From contig QNFK01000060.1 in NCBI GenBank assembly GCA_003645495.1, positions 1 through 8,149 on the forward strand: a stretch of DNA of 8,149 bases, read 5' to 3'. How positions within the stretch are numbered: position 1 is the first letter of the stretch; each line of letters starts with the position of its first letter. This stretch comes from Gammaproteobacteria bacterium (GTDB lineage: Bacteria; Pseudomonadota; Gammaproteobacteria; Steroidobacterales; Woeseiaceae). Below the pieces are notes generated by a model. That model was not told the origin of the DNA. It was given only the letters and a program-made list of their open reading frames with translations, and did not search any database. The position numbers and the translations under genes were made by a program. Of this stretch, positions 1-6,362 are shown in pieces.

Positions 1-2
1 GT

Positions 3-77
3 TTTGCCTTGGTCTCAGGGGCGGCAGCGCTGCTGGTCTGGCTTCTCACGGCCGGCCCTGTCATCTGCCCGCCCTAG
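3..77 (+). CDS. C-terminal end of a hydrophobic protein (partial, cut by left edge)
   Basis: An open frame runs in from the left edge and stops at TAG 75-77. The 24 visible residues include GAAALLVWLLTAGPVICPP, an alanine/leucine-rich stretch that reads like a membrane segment followed by a short tail, and most codons end in G or C. It converges on glnA: its TAG and the glnA TAG overlap in a single CTAG at 74-77. Tail-to-tail overlap of this kind is common in compact genomes and supports a real gene, but 24 codons can also stay open by chance. I cannot name the protein. The rest of the gene lies outside the window. Confidence 0.4.
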   Translation, partial: FALVSGAAALLVWLLTAGPVICPP

Positions 78-1483
78 AGGCTGTAGTACATGTCGAATTC
101 GACCGGGTGGGTCGTCATACGCAACCGCATCACGTTTTCCGACTTGAGGTCTAAATAAGCGTCTATAAGGTCATCACTGAACACGTCGCCAGCTTTCAGG
201 AAAGCGCGATCCTCATCCAGCGAACCGAGCGCTTCTTCGAGCGAGAATGCGACCAGCTGCAGATTTTTCTCCTCTTCCGGCGGCAGGTCATACAGGTCCT
301 TGTCCATTGCATCTCCGGGGTGAATTTTGTTCTGAATGCCATCGAGGCCGGCGAGCATCATCGCCGCGAAAGCGAGATACGGGTTGGCCATTGAATCCGG
401 GAACCGCACCTCGACGCGGCGGCCCTTGGGGTTGGTTTCATGGGGAATTCGAATAGACGCAGACCGATTGCGCGCTGAATAAGCAAGTATTGTCGGCGCC
501 TCGAAGCCGGGTACCAAGCGTTTGTAACTGTTGGTTGCCGGGTTGGTGAAAGCGTTCAGTGCTTTGGCATGTTTGATGATGCCGCCGATGTAATAAAGCG
601 CGATATCGGACAAGCCGCCGTAACCATCACCGGTAAAGAGGTTTTTGCCGTCCTTGAACAGGGACTGGTGAACGTGCATGCCGTTGCCATTGTCGTTTAC
701 CAGCGGCTTGGGCATAAAGGTCGCCGTCTTGCCGTAGCCATGAGCTACGTTGTGTACGACATGCTTCATGATTTGCACCTCGTCAGCCTTGCGCACCAGC
801 GAGTTAAAACGCGTGCCAATCTCGCACTGGCCGGCAGTCCCTACTTCGTGGTGATGCACCTCCGTTTCGACGCCCATCTCTTCGAGCGCCAGGCACATCG
901 CAGAGCGAATATCGTGCAATGAATCGACCGGGGGAACCGGAAAATAGCCGCCTTTGACTGCAGGTCGATGACCGCTATTGCCACCTTCATATTTACGGCC
1001 GCTATTCCAGGCGCCCTCGCTCGAATCTATCGAGTAGAACGCACCCTGCATCGTGTCGTCCCAACGCACGTCATCAAACACAAAAAATTCGTTTTCCGGT
1101 CCGAAGTAAGCCTGGTCCGCAATGCCGGTCGACTTCATGTACGCCTCGGCGCGTTCCGCCAATGATCGCGGGCAGCGATCGTAACCCTGCATGGTCGCCG
1201 GCTCGACAACATCGCAGCGCAAATTCATCGTGGTGTCTTCAGAAAAGATATCGATAACAGCAGACGCTGCGTCTGGCATCAGAATCATGTCGGATTCATT
1301 GATGCCCTTCCATCCGGAAATCGATGAGCCGTCAAACATTTTGCCGTCTTCAAACAGGTCTTCATCAACAATATGTGCCGGTATCGTCACATGATGCTCC
1401 TTGCCGACTGTGTCGGTGAAACGCAGGTCGATGAATTTGACTTCTTTTTCTTTGATCAGGCCGAGAACCTCAGCAGGGGTCAT
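74..1483 (-). CDS. glnA: Glutamine synthetase, type I (adenylylation-regulated)
   Basis: Makes glutamine from glutamate, ammonia and ATP in the cytoplasm; the central enzyme of ammonium assimilation, a dodecamer in this family. The 469 residues equal the length of the E. coli enzyme. An N-terminal beta-grasp part holds FDGSSISGWKGINESDM (50-66), which lines the active site. The catalytic part has GPENEFFVFD (128-137, metal ligands Glu130 and Glu132), Glu213 and Glu221, NGNGMHVHQSL (265-275, metal-binding His270), NPATNSYKRLVPGFEAP (314-330), the NRSASIRIP strand (339-347) and Glu358. Tyr398 in DLYDLPPEE matches the tyrosine adenylylated by GlnE (Tyr397 in mature E. coli numbering), so post-translational control is expected. 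The ATG at 1481-1483 has an AGAGGA ribosome binding site 7 nt upstream. Transcription is probably driven by the sigma-54 promoter and NtrC boxes upstream. No ntrBC genes follow; the gene converges directly on another frame. Confidence 0.98.
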   Translation of the reverse strand: MTPAEVLGLIKEKEVKFIDLRFTDTVGKEHHVTIPAHIVDEDLFEDGKMFDGSSISGWKGINESDMILMPDAASAVIDIFSEDTTMNLRCDVVEPATMQGYDRCPRSLAERAEAYMKSTGIADQAYFGPENEFFVFDDVRWDDTMQGAFYSIDSSEGAWNSGRKYEGGNSGHRPAVKGGYFPVPPVDSLHDIRSAMCLALEEMGVETEVHHHEVGTAGQCEIGTRFNSLVRKADEVQIMKHVVHNVAHGYGKTATFMPKPLVNDNGNGMHVHQSLFKDGKNLFTGDGYGGLSDIALYYIGGIIKHAKALNAFTNPATNSYKRLVPGFEAPTILAYSARNRSASIRIPHETNPKGRRVEVRFPDSMANPYLAFAAMMLAGLDGIQNKIHPGDAMDKDLYDLPPEEEKNLQLVAFSLEEALGSLDEDRAFLKAGDVFSDDLIDAYLDLKSENVMRLRMTTHPVEFDMYYSL

Positions 1484-1490
1484 GAACGTA

Positions 1491-1496
1491 TCCTCT
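1491..1496 (-). promoter_or_regulatory. Ribosome binding site of glnA
   Basis: On the minus strand AGAGGA lies 7 nt before the glnA ATG. This fixes the start and agrees with the alignment to other 469-residue glutamine synthetases. Confidence 0.7.
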
Positions 1497-1576
1497 GGTT
1501 AATGTTTAAAATTCGTGTCGCGCCACGCTATTGCGGGTTTTCGCGGTTTTAGGTGGTCGCCATTAGACTCTTCTAT

Positions 1577-1592
1577 TGCATGAACTGTGCCA
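1577..1592 (-). promoter_or_regulatory. Sigma-54 (RpoN) promoter of glnA, -24/-12
   Basis: Read on the minus strand, the sequence is TGGCACAGTTCATGCA. The sigma-54 consensus is TGGCAC, five bases, then TTGCA. Here the invariant GG (-24) and GC (-12) are separated by exactly 10 nt and only one consensus base (first T of TTGC, here A) differs. Transcription would start near 1566, leaving a leader of about 83 nt before the glnA ATG. The NtrC boxes further upstream are what such a promoter needs for activation. The match and its placement are seen in the sequence; activity is inferred. Confidence 0.88.
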
Positions 1593-1607
1593 GTAGAAGG
1601 CCTAAGC

Positions 1608-1620
1608 TAAGCCCCTGATT
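1608..1620 (-). promoter_or_regulatory. Possible IHF site between NtrC boxes and the sigma-54 promoter
   Basis: The minus strand reads AATCAGGGGCTTA, which matches the IHF consensus WATCAANNNNTTR at all but one defined position. An AT-rich run (about 1618-1635) flanks it on the NtrC side, as is usual for IHF sites. It sits about 40-55 bp upstream of the predicted start, between activator and polymerase sites, where a DNA bend would bring NtrC to RNA polymerase. The consensus is loose, so this is only a plausible site. Confidence 0.35.
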
Positions 1621-1655
1621 TTTAATGTAAAATAGTGTTATCGGAATCCGCGGAC

Positions 1656-1670
1656 GCACCATGTTGGTGC
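1656..1670 (-). promoter_or_regulatory. NtrC (GlnG) binding box, proximal, perfect dyad
   Basis: GCACC-ATGTT-GGTGC is a perfect inverted repeat with a 5-nt centre, flanked by A at 1671. It fits the enteric NtrC box GCACC-N5-GGTGC exactly. Its centre is about 97 bp upstream of the predicted sigma-54 transcription start, close to the position of the strong NtrC sites at enteric glnAp2. Confidence 0.82.
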
Positions 1671-1686
1671 AACTCACTTCTTGTGT

Positions 1687-1701
1687 GCACCATTATAGTG
1701 C
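1687..1701 (-). promoter_or_regulatory. NtrC (GlnG) binding box, distal
   Basis: GCACC-ATTAT-AGTGC matches the NtrC box at nine of ten arm positions. Its centre is 31 bp from the centre of the proximal box, three helical turns, so two NtrC dimers would bind the same DNA face and cooperate. The paired arrangement resembles the two strong sites of E. coli glnA, which are about 32 bp apart. Confidence 0.78.
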
Positions 1702-1716
1702 GGCTTGACTGTTTCT

Positions 1717-1731
1717 GCACCGACTTTGCAC
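1717..1731 (-). promoter_or_regulatory. Degenerate third NtrC site (one good half)
   Basis: GCACC-GACTT-TGCAC keeps the left arm in full, but only two of five bases match in the right arm. Its centre is 30 bp from the distal box, in phase with the other two. It could be a weak governor-type or oligomerisation site. On sequence alone it is far less certain than its neighbours. Confidence 0.3.
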
Positions 1732-1819
1732 TTCGACTCCCGGGGAGCCTGTTTGGGGGTCATCCTGCGAGCTTTACAGCCACAGCATCCCAGCGCCTCA
1801 CTCCCTCTTGATATCCGGT

Positions 1820-1825
1820 TATACT
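1820..1825 (+). promoter_or_regulatory. Putative -10 element of the glyQ operon promoter
   Basis: TATACT is followed by a very GC-rich discriminator (GCGCGCC, 1826-1832), a pattern typical of growth-rate and stringently controlled promoters of translation genes. No good -35 hexamer lies 16-18 bp upstream (CTCACT region at about 1797-1803). The TTGATA at 1808-1813 is only 6 bp away and cannot serve. If used, transcription starts near 1832 and leaves a leader of about 195 nt. Confidence 0.4.
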
Positions 1826-1832
1826 GCGCGCC

Positions 1833-1850
1833 TTATTCAGGCCCGAATAA
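1833..1850. repeat. Inverted repeat TTATTC/GAATAA after the putative -10
   Basis: TTATTC (1833-1838) and GAATAA (1845-1850) are perfect complements around AGGCCC. The dyad begins at about the predicted transcription start of the glyQ operon, where a repressor site would lie. As RNA the stem is AT-rich and weak. No family is recognised. Confidence 0.4.
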
Positions 1851-1924
1851 CTCATAAGTGCCGGCTTCCCAGACAGAAAACATAGATGATTCAAACAGTT
1901 CAGCATTTATCGGTGCGGGTCGAA

Positions 1925-1940
1925 GCGTTACAGTTAACGC
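1925..1940. repeat. Inverted repeat GCGTTA-CAGT-TAACGC in the glyQ leader
   Basis: A 6-bp perfect stem with a tetra-base loop lies about 90 nt upstream of the glyQ start. It is not followed by a T run, so it is not a rho-independent terminator. It could be an RNA hairpin or an operator; it could also be chance. Confidence 0.4.
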
Positions 1941-1958
1941 CTGCCGGGCTATCGCTTC

Positions 1959-1972
1959 CTGTGCCGGCACAG
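1959..1972. repeat. 14-bp perfect palindrome CTGTGCCGGCACAG in the glyQ leader
   Basis: The palindrome has no central spacer. Beyond one mismatched pair the flanking TT/AA also match, giving a near-dyad of about 20 bp. It lies 54 nt before the glyQ ATG. A palindrome without a loop fits a dimeric DNA-binding site better than an RNA hairpin. One such palindrome per about 16 kb is expected by chance, so the support is modest. Confidence 0.4.
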
Positions 1973-2025
1973 AAACCGACAGTCCCGCCCACTCATGAAA
2001 TATACGAGCTAACGTGAAATCATCG

Positions 2026-2955
2026 ATGGACAAGGAAAATCAGCCCGCCATGCAGACCTTTCAGGACCTTATTCTGGCGCTGCAACAATTCTGGGCAGAG
2101 CGTGGCTGCGTCATTGTGCAGCCCTACGATATGCCGATGGGTGCCGGTACCTTCCATCCCGCAACATTTTTGCGCGCCATTGGACCAGAGCCATGGGGCG
2201 CTGCCTACGTGCAGCCCTGTCGTCGGCCAACTGATGGACGCTACGGAGACAATCCGTTTCGACTGCAGCATTACTACCAGTACCAGGTCGTAATCAAGCC
2301 GTCGCCACTTGAAATCCAGGAGATGTATCTCGACTCTTTGCGTGCCATTGGCATTGACCCGGCTGTGCACGACATTCGATTTGTCGAGGACAACTGGGAG
2401 TCGCCATCACTCGGCGCCTGGGGGCTCGGTTGGGAGGTCTGGCTGAACGGTATGGAGATCACCCAGTTTACCTACTTCCAGCAGGTCGGCGGACTGGAAT
2501 GCAAGCCCGTGACCGGTGAGATCACCTACGGACTTGAGCGCCTCGCGATGTATTTGCAGGACGTCGAAAGTATTTTTGATATTACCTGGACAGACGGACC
2601 GCTTGGTCGCATCAGCTATCGCGATGTTTATCATCAAAATGAGGTCGAACAGTCCCGCTACAATTTCGAAGAGGCGGATACCGCTGCTTTATTTGCGGCG
2701 TTTGATCACGCGGAGCAGGAAGGCCAGCGCCTTATCGACAGTGGCCTCACGTTACCTGCTTATGAACAAATGTTGACGGCATCGCATACCTTCAATTTGC
2801 TGGACGCACGACAGGCGATTTCAGTGAGTGAGCGACAACGATTTATTTTGCGCATTCGAACGATGGCGCGCGCTATCGCCGAAGCGTATTACGCCAGCCG
2901 CGAAGCGTTGGGCTTTCCGTTGCTGGGTGACGCGATTGACGAGGCTGCAGAATAG
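2026..2955 (+). CDS. glyQ: Glycyl-tRNA synthetase, alpha subunit
   Basis: Catalytic subunit of the bacterial alpha2beta2 glycyl-tRNA synthetase, which attaches glycine to tRNA-Gly in the cytoplasm. The ATG start at 2026 gives 309 residues (303 in E. coli). Class II synthetase features are clear: TFQDLILALQQFWAERGC (11-28), GAGTFHPATFLRAIGPEPW (39-57), the motif 2 region RRPTDGRYGDNPFRLQHYYQ (66-85), then FVEDNWESPSLGAWGLGWEV (119-138), FTYFQQVGGLECKPVTGEIT (148-167), motif 3 GLERLAMYLQ (169-178) and a helical C-terminus with SERQRFILRIRT (268-279). The start is not certain: GTG 2014 would add 4 residues and ATG 2050 (MQTFQ) would remove 8. ATG 2026 best matches the family's N-terminal length, but none has a strong ribosome binding site. 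It is first in the operon; its stop codon overlaps the glyS start by 1 nt, matching the equal subunit ratio of the enzyme. Confidence 0.98.
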   Translation: MDKENQPAMQTFQDLILALQQFWAERGCVIVQPYDMPMGAGTFHPATFLRAIGPEPWGAAYVQPCRRPTDGRYGDNPFRLQHYYQYQVVIKPSPLEIQEMYLDSLRAIGIDPAVHDIRFVEDNWESPSLGAWGLGWEVWLNGMEITQFTYFQQVGGLECKPVTGEITYGLERLAMYLQDVESIFDITWTDGPLGRISYRDVYHQNEVEQSRYNFEEADTAALFAAFDHAEQEGQRLIDSGLTLPAYEQMLTASHTFNLLDARQAISVSERQRFILRIRTMARAIAEAYYASREALGFPLLGDAIDEAAE

Positions 2956-5054
2956 TGGCCGCGAATACATCCGCCGACTTCCTGGTCGAAGTCGGAACAG
3001 AAGAGTTGCCACCGAAAGCGCTAAGAGCGCTGATGGATGCGTTTGCCAACAACATGGTTGCTGACCTTGATAAGAGTCGCCTGAATCATGGCGAGGTCAG
3101 AGCCTTCGCCAGCCCACGACGGCTCGCCGTGCTCGTCAATTCGCTCGCCTACAAACAGGAAGATCGGGAGACTACGCAGAAAGGCCCACCGGTTGCGATC
3201 GCGTTTAATGACAAAGGCGAGGCGACGCCCGCCGGGCTTGCGTTCGCGAAAAAGTGCGGCGTTGACGTCAATGACCTTGGCCGGGAGAAAACAGATCGTG
3301 GTGAGTGGTTGTCACATACCGCGCTCGAGAGCGGCAAGGCAACGAAAGACCTTATTGTGGGTATCGTGGAGCGTGCGTTGTCTGCGTTACCTATGCCACG
3401 GCGCATGCGCTGGGGTGATTCCGTAGCAGAGTTTGTACGACCCGTGCACTGGCTCATTCTTTTGCATGGTAATGAGATTATCAGCGGCTCAATACTGGGT
3501 GCCCAGGCTAGCAACAAGTCACGCGGTCATCGCTTCCACGCGCCGGGCGAAATCGTGATTAGCGAGCCCGATAAATACCTGGCTACTCTTGAAGAGAAGG
3601 GCTTCGTCATCGCGGACTTCGAAGCGCGATTGGAAAAGATTGTCAGCGGCGTCCGGTGCCTTGCCGATGTGGAGGGCGGAAGCGCCGTCGGCGACGCCGC
3701 GCTTTACGACGAGGTTACCGCACTAACTGAGTGGCCCGTACCGCTAACCGGTACTTTTGACAAAGCGTTCCTGTCTTTGCCGGACGAAGTAATTGTCGCC
3801 ACACTAACGAATCATCAACGCTATTTTCCGCTGCGGGACAAGGCGAACAAGCTCCTGCCACTTTTTATCACGGTAGCAAACATTAAGAGCAAGGAGCCGC
3901 AGCGCGTCCGGAACGGTAACGAACGTGTCATTGGGCCCCGACTTGCGGATGCTGCGTTCTTTTGGAAAACAGACCAGCAAACACCGCTGGGGGATCGCTG
4001 CGATGCGCTCGCCACTGTGGTCTATCAAAAAGGGCTCGGTACATTACGCGATAAAGCACTGCGCGTCGGCGTGCTGGCAACGATGTTTGCGGACCATGCT
4101 GGAATAGAGCCGGCCTTGGTTGCGCGGGCGGCGATACTGGCCAAGTGCGATTTGCTTACCGGCATGGTCGGGGAATTTCCGGAACTACAGGGCACGATGG
4201 GCCGTTATTACGCGCAGGCTGGCGGGGAAAGCGCAGCGGTTTGTGATGCAATCGGTGACCAGTATTTGCCGCGTTTCGCCGGCGACGAACTGCCCTCGAC
4301 AAGTGTTGGCAGCATTCTTGCGGTAGCAGACAAGCTGGACACGCTTGCCGGCATCTTCGTGCTGGGCAAGAAGCCTTCCGGCAGCCGCGACCCTTTCGGA
4401 TTACGCAGGGCAGCGCTTGGCATTATTCGAATCCTGATTGAGCAGAAGCTCGACCTCGATATCGTCGCGGCGATTGAGGCTGCGGTTGCGCAGCAACCGG
4501 CATCCGGTGAGGACAATCAAGAAACCGGAAAGAACCTGTACGAGTTTATTGTCGACAGGATGCGCGGATATTTTTCAGACCAGGACGCGCGCTTTTCTGC
4601 CGATGTGTTTGAGGCAGTTCGCGTCAGGCGGCCTTCGTCTCTACTGGATTTCTCGGAACGGCTTTCTGCCGTGGCGTCTTTTTTACAGCTGGATGCTGCA
4701 GCCAGCCTTGCAGCGGCAAACAAACGCACAGCAAACATATTGCGTCAGGCAGAATTTTCAGATGGGACCGAACTGGATGCGTCACTTTTTGAGGATGACG
4801 CGGAGACAAAATTGTTCATCGCGTTGCAAACCGCCCGGAAGACAGTTGCACCGCTGATAGAAAAGAGAGCCTATACGGACGCTTTGCAACAGCTCGCTGC
4901 TTTGCGCGCGCCGGTGGACGAGTTTTTCGATGACGTGATGGTAATGACAGATGACGAGGCCATACGCAATAACCGGCTGGCGCTACTCTCAGAGTTGCGC
5001 TCGCTGTTTCTCGACATCGCTGATATTTCCCGCCTCACGCCGGAACAGGAGTAA
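2955..5054 (+). CDS. glyS: Glycyl-tRNA synthetase, beta subunit
   Basis: Beta subunit of the two-subunit glycyl-tRNA synthetase, needed for tRNA recognition and full activity with GlyQ. It has 699 residues (689 in E. coli). Recognised segments are the N-terminal FLVEVGTEELPPKAL (9-23), the ASPRRLAV strand early on, LPMPRRMRWGD near 145-155, TNHQRYFPL near 285, the HD-like region LAKCDLLTGMVGEFPELQGT (about 394-413), DPFGLRRAALGIIRI (about 477-491), RRPSSLLDFSERLSAV (about 558-573), and a helical C-terminal DALR-type anticodon-binding domain ending in LLSELRSLFLDIADISRL. The GTG start shares its G with the last base of the glyQ TAG; GAGG at 2941-2944 is the likely ribosome binding site. Translational coupling with glyQ is expected. 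The sequence looks intact. Confidence 0.98.
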   Translation: MAANTSADFLVEVGTEELPPKALRALMDAFANNMVADLDKSRLNHGEVRAFASPRRLAVLVNSLAYKQEDRETTQKGPPVAIAFNDKGEATPAGLAFAKKCGVDVNDLGREKTDRGEWLSHTALESGKATKDLIVGIVERALSALPMPRRMRWGDSVAEFVRPVHWLILLHGNEIISGSILGAQASNKSRGHRFHAPGEIVISEPDKYLATLEEKGFVIADFEARLEKIVSGVRCLADVEGGSAVGDAALYDEVTALTEWPVPLTGTFDKAFLSLPDEVIVATLTNHQRYFPLRDKANKLLPLFITVANIKSKEPQRVRNGNERVIGPRLADAAFFWKTDQQTPLGDRCDALATVVYQKGLGTLRDKALRVGVLATMFADHAGIEPALVARAAILAKCDLLTGMVGEFPELQGTMGRYYAQAGGESAAVCDAIGDQYLPRFAGDELPSTSVGSILAVADKLDTLAGIFVLGKKPSGSRDPFGLRRAALGIIRILIEQKLDLDIVAAIEAAVAQQPASGEDNQETGKNLYEFIVDRMRGYFSDQDARFSADVFEAVRVRRPSSLLDFSERLSAVASFLQLDAAASLAAANKRTANILRQAEFSDGTELDASLFEDDAETKLFIALQTARKTVAPLIEKRAYTDALQQLAALRAPVDEFFDDVMVMTDDEAIRNNRLALLSELRSLFLDIADISRLTPEQE
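5047..5051 (+). promoter_or_regulatory. Ribosome binding site deciding the TTG start of gmhB
   Basis: AGGAG lies inside the last codons of glyS, 6 nt before TTG 5058. The glyS stop TAA (5052-5054) is in frame with gmhB, so no start further upstream is possible, and no in-frame ATG exists before the catalytic DRDG motif. Confidence 0.75.
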
Positions 5055-5057
5055 GAC

Positions 5058-5627
5058 TTGTCCGGGCGACTCGTCATTCTGGATCGCGATGGTGTCATTA
5101 ACCATGACTCGGATGAGTTTGTTAAATCGCCCTCTGAGTGGGAACCTATAGACGGCAGCATCGAAGCGATAGCGGAATTGTCAAATGCCGGTTTTACCGT
5201 TGCCGTAGCGACCAATCAATCCGGCGTGGGTCGCAAGCTGATCGATATGCCGACACTCGAGGCTATACATAAGAAAATGCGCCAGGCCGTTACGGACGCC
5301 GGCGGAGATCTCGGCAGGATTGTCTTTTGCCCACACCACCCGGACGATAACTGCGACTGCAGGAAACCCAAGCCAGGCTTGTTAAACAAGCTGGCGCGAC
5401 AATACGGCGTACCCATCAATGGCGTGCCGATGGTTGGTGATTCAGAGCGTGACATCGCTGCTGCCAGAGCGGTCTCCGGGCGACCAATTCTTGTTTTAAC
5501 TGGCAACGGCCAGAACACGGCCGTGCTTTTGGCCGAAAAGGACGAAGAAGTAGAGACCTACCCTGATTTGCAGGCTGCCGCGAAGCAGTTGATAGCAAAC
5601 AATAGAAAATCAGGCGGTCAGGCTTGA
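5058..5627 (+). CDS. gmhB: D-glycero-D-manno-heptose-1,7-bisphosphate 7-phosphatase
   Basis: HAD-superfamily phosphatase that removes the 7-phosphate from heptose bisphosphate, on the way to ADP-L-glycero-D-manno-heptose for the lipopolysaccharide inner core; cytoplasmic. It has 189 residues (191 in E. coli). Motif I is LDRDGVIN (8-15, nucleophile Asp9 and acid/base Asp11), motif II is TNQSG (52-56), motif III lies in CRKPKPG (101-107, Lys103), and motif IV is GDSERD (127-132, Asp128 and Asp132). Zinc ligands are Cys91, His93, Cys99 and Cys101. The zinc loop (CxH-x5-CxC) is shorter than in E. coli GmhB and resembles the HisB phosphatase domain. A histidinol-phosphate phosphatase is therefore the main alternative, but the position between glyS and plsC and the lack of his genes favour GmhB. 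The start is TTG, 3 nt after glyS. Confidence 0.9.
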   Translation: MSGRLVILDRDGVINHDSDEFVKSPSEWEPIDGSIEAIAELSNAGFTVAVATNQSGVGRKLIDMPTLEAIHKKMRQAVTDAGGDLGRIVFCPHHPDDNCDCRKPKPGLLNKLARQYGVPINGVPMVGDSERDIAAARAVSGRPILVLTGNGQNTAVLLAEKDEEVETYPDLQAAAKQLIANNRKSGGQA

Positions 5628-6352
5628 TCTGGTTGCGTTCACTTTTCTTCCAGATCTATTTTTACGCGACAGTCTGTTTTTTTTCCACGATGTGTTTTCT
5701 GTCTTATCCTTTTCCGTATGCGATGCGCTTTCGCTTTGCGAAAATGTGGGGCCACACCATGCTATGGGGCGGTCGCGTAATATGCGGCCTCGAATACAGC
5801 ATCGAGGGCGAAGAAAACATACCTGGTGAAGCCAGCGTCATCCTGATCAAACACACAACCGTTTTTGAAACGTATGCACAGCTAGCGGTTTTTCCGCCAC
5901 AGACGTGGGTGCTGAAGCGCGAACTGAAGTGGATACCAATTTTTGGCTGGGGTCTGGCCTCGATGCGCCCCATCGCTATAAACCGCAGTGCCGGCCGCTC
6001 CGCTATCACCCAGGTAATCGAGCAGGGGAAAGCGCTCCTGGCAGATGGCGTCTGGATCAGTATTTTCCCTGAAGGCACCCGCATGCCGTTGGGAGAGACG
6101 AAGCGTTATGGAATCAGTGGCGCGGTCCTTGCTAAGGAGGCGGGCTGCCCAACCGTACGGGTAGCTCACAACGCCGGCGCTGTGTGGCCACGGCGCGGCC
6201 TGCGAAAGCGGCCCGGTCTGATTCGTTTTTGTATCGGCCCGCAGATTGATGCATCCGGTCGTCCGCCAAAAGAAACCAACCTCATCGTACAGGAGTGGAT
6301 TGAAACGAAGATGCGGGAGATCAGCGTCGGTTATAAAGACGATATGGGTTGA
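5624..6352 (+). CDS. 1-acyl-sn-glycerol-3-phosphate acyltransferase (PlsC/LPLAT family)
   Basis: Likely transfers a fatty acyl chain to lysophosphatidic acid to make phosphatidic acid at the inner face of the cytoplasmic membrane. The 242 residues begin with a hydrophobic anchor (about 4-30). Acyltransferase motifs follow: motif I KHTTVFET (76-83) with catalytic His77; motif II VLKRELKWIPIFGWGL (96-111); motif III FPEGTR (148-153); motif IV PTVRVAHNAG (176-185). Motif I is HX4E rather than the textbook HX4D; I recall KHQSTWET in the Pseudomonas protein next to gmhB, so this is probably normal for the subfamily. The TTG start overlaps the gmhB stop by 4 nt (TTGA), with only a weak GGCGG upstream, so translation likely relies on re-initiation. 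Another LPLAT activity, such as lysophospholipid acylation, cannot be excluded. Last gene of the operon. Confidence 0.88.
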   Translation: MIWLRSLFFQIYFYATVCFFSTMCFLSYPFPYAMRFRFAKMWGHTMLWGGRVICGLEYSIEGEENIPGEASVILIKHTTVFETYAQLAVFPPQTWVLKRELKWIPIFGWGLASMRPIAINRSAGRSAITQVIEQGKALLADGVWISIFPEGTRMPLGETKRYGISGAVLAKEAGCPTVRVAHNAGAVWPRRGLRKRPGLIRFCIGPQIDASGRPPKETNLIVQEWIETKMREISVGYKDDMG

Positions 6353-6362
6353 TATCCGGGCC

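Noticed and set aside
24..33. GCAGCGCTGC palindrome downstream of glnA as its terminator
   Set aside because: It has no loop and no T run on the glnA strand, and it lies inside a probable convergent coding sequence.
569..922. 117-codon + strand frame opposite glnA
   Set aside because: It is antisense to a highly conserved part of glutamine synthetase and its openness follows from glnA codon use.
1808..1818. The 11-mer TTGATATCCGG occurs here and again at about 6350-6360
   Set aside because: Several shared 11-mers are expected by chance in 8 kb; there is no extended similarity around the two copies.
1808..1825. TTGATA and TATACT as a -35/-10 pair
   Set aside because: The two hexamers are only 6 bp apart, far from the 16-18 bp needed. 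Only the -10 was kept, at low confidence.
1826..2025. T-box or glycine riboswitch controlling glyQS
   Set aside because: No T-box sequence, specifier-type stem, terminator hairpin or glycine aptamer core could be recognised, and T-boxes are not expected in gammaproteobacteria.
1833..2033. A 66-codon open frame on the minus strand (TTG start) in the glyQ leader, with a fairly protein-like translation
   Set aside because: It has no ribosome binding site, a TTG start inside the beginning of glyQ, and no family I recognise. Codon third-position GC looks like non-coding DNA. Conservation in relatives would be needed to revive it.
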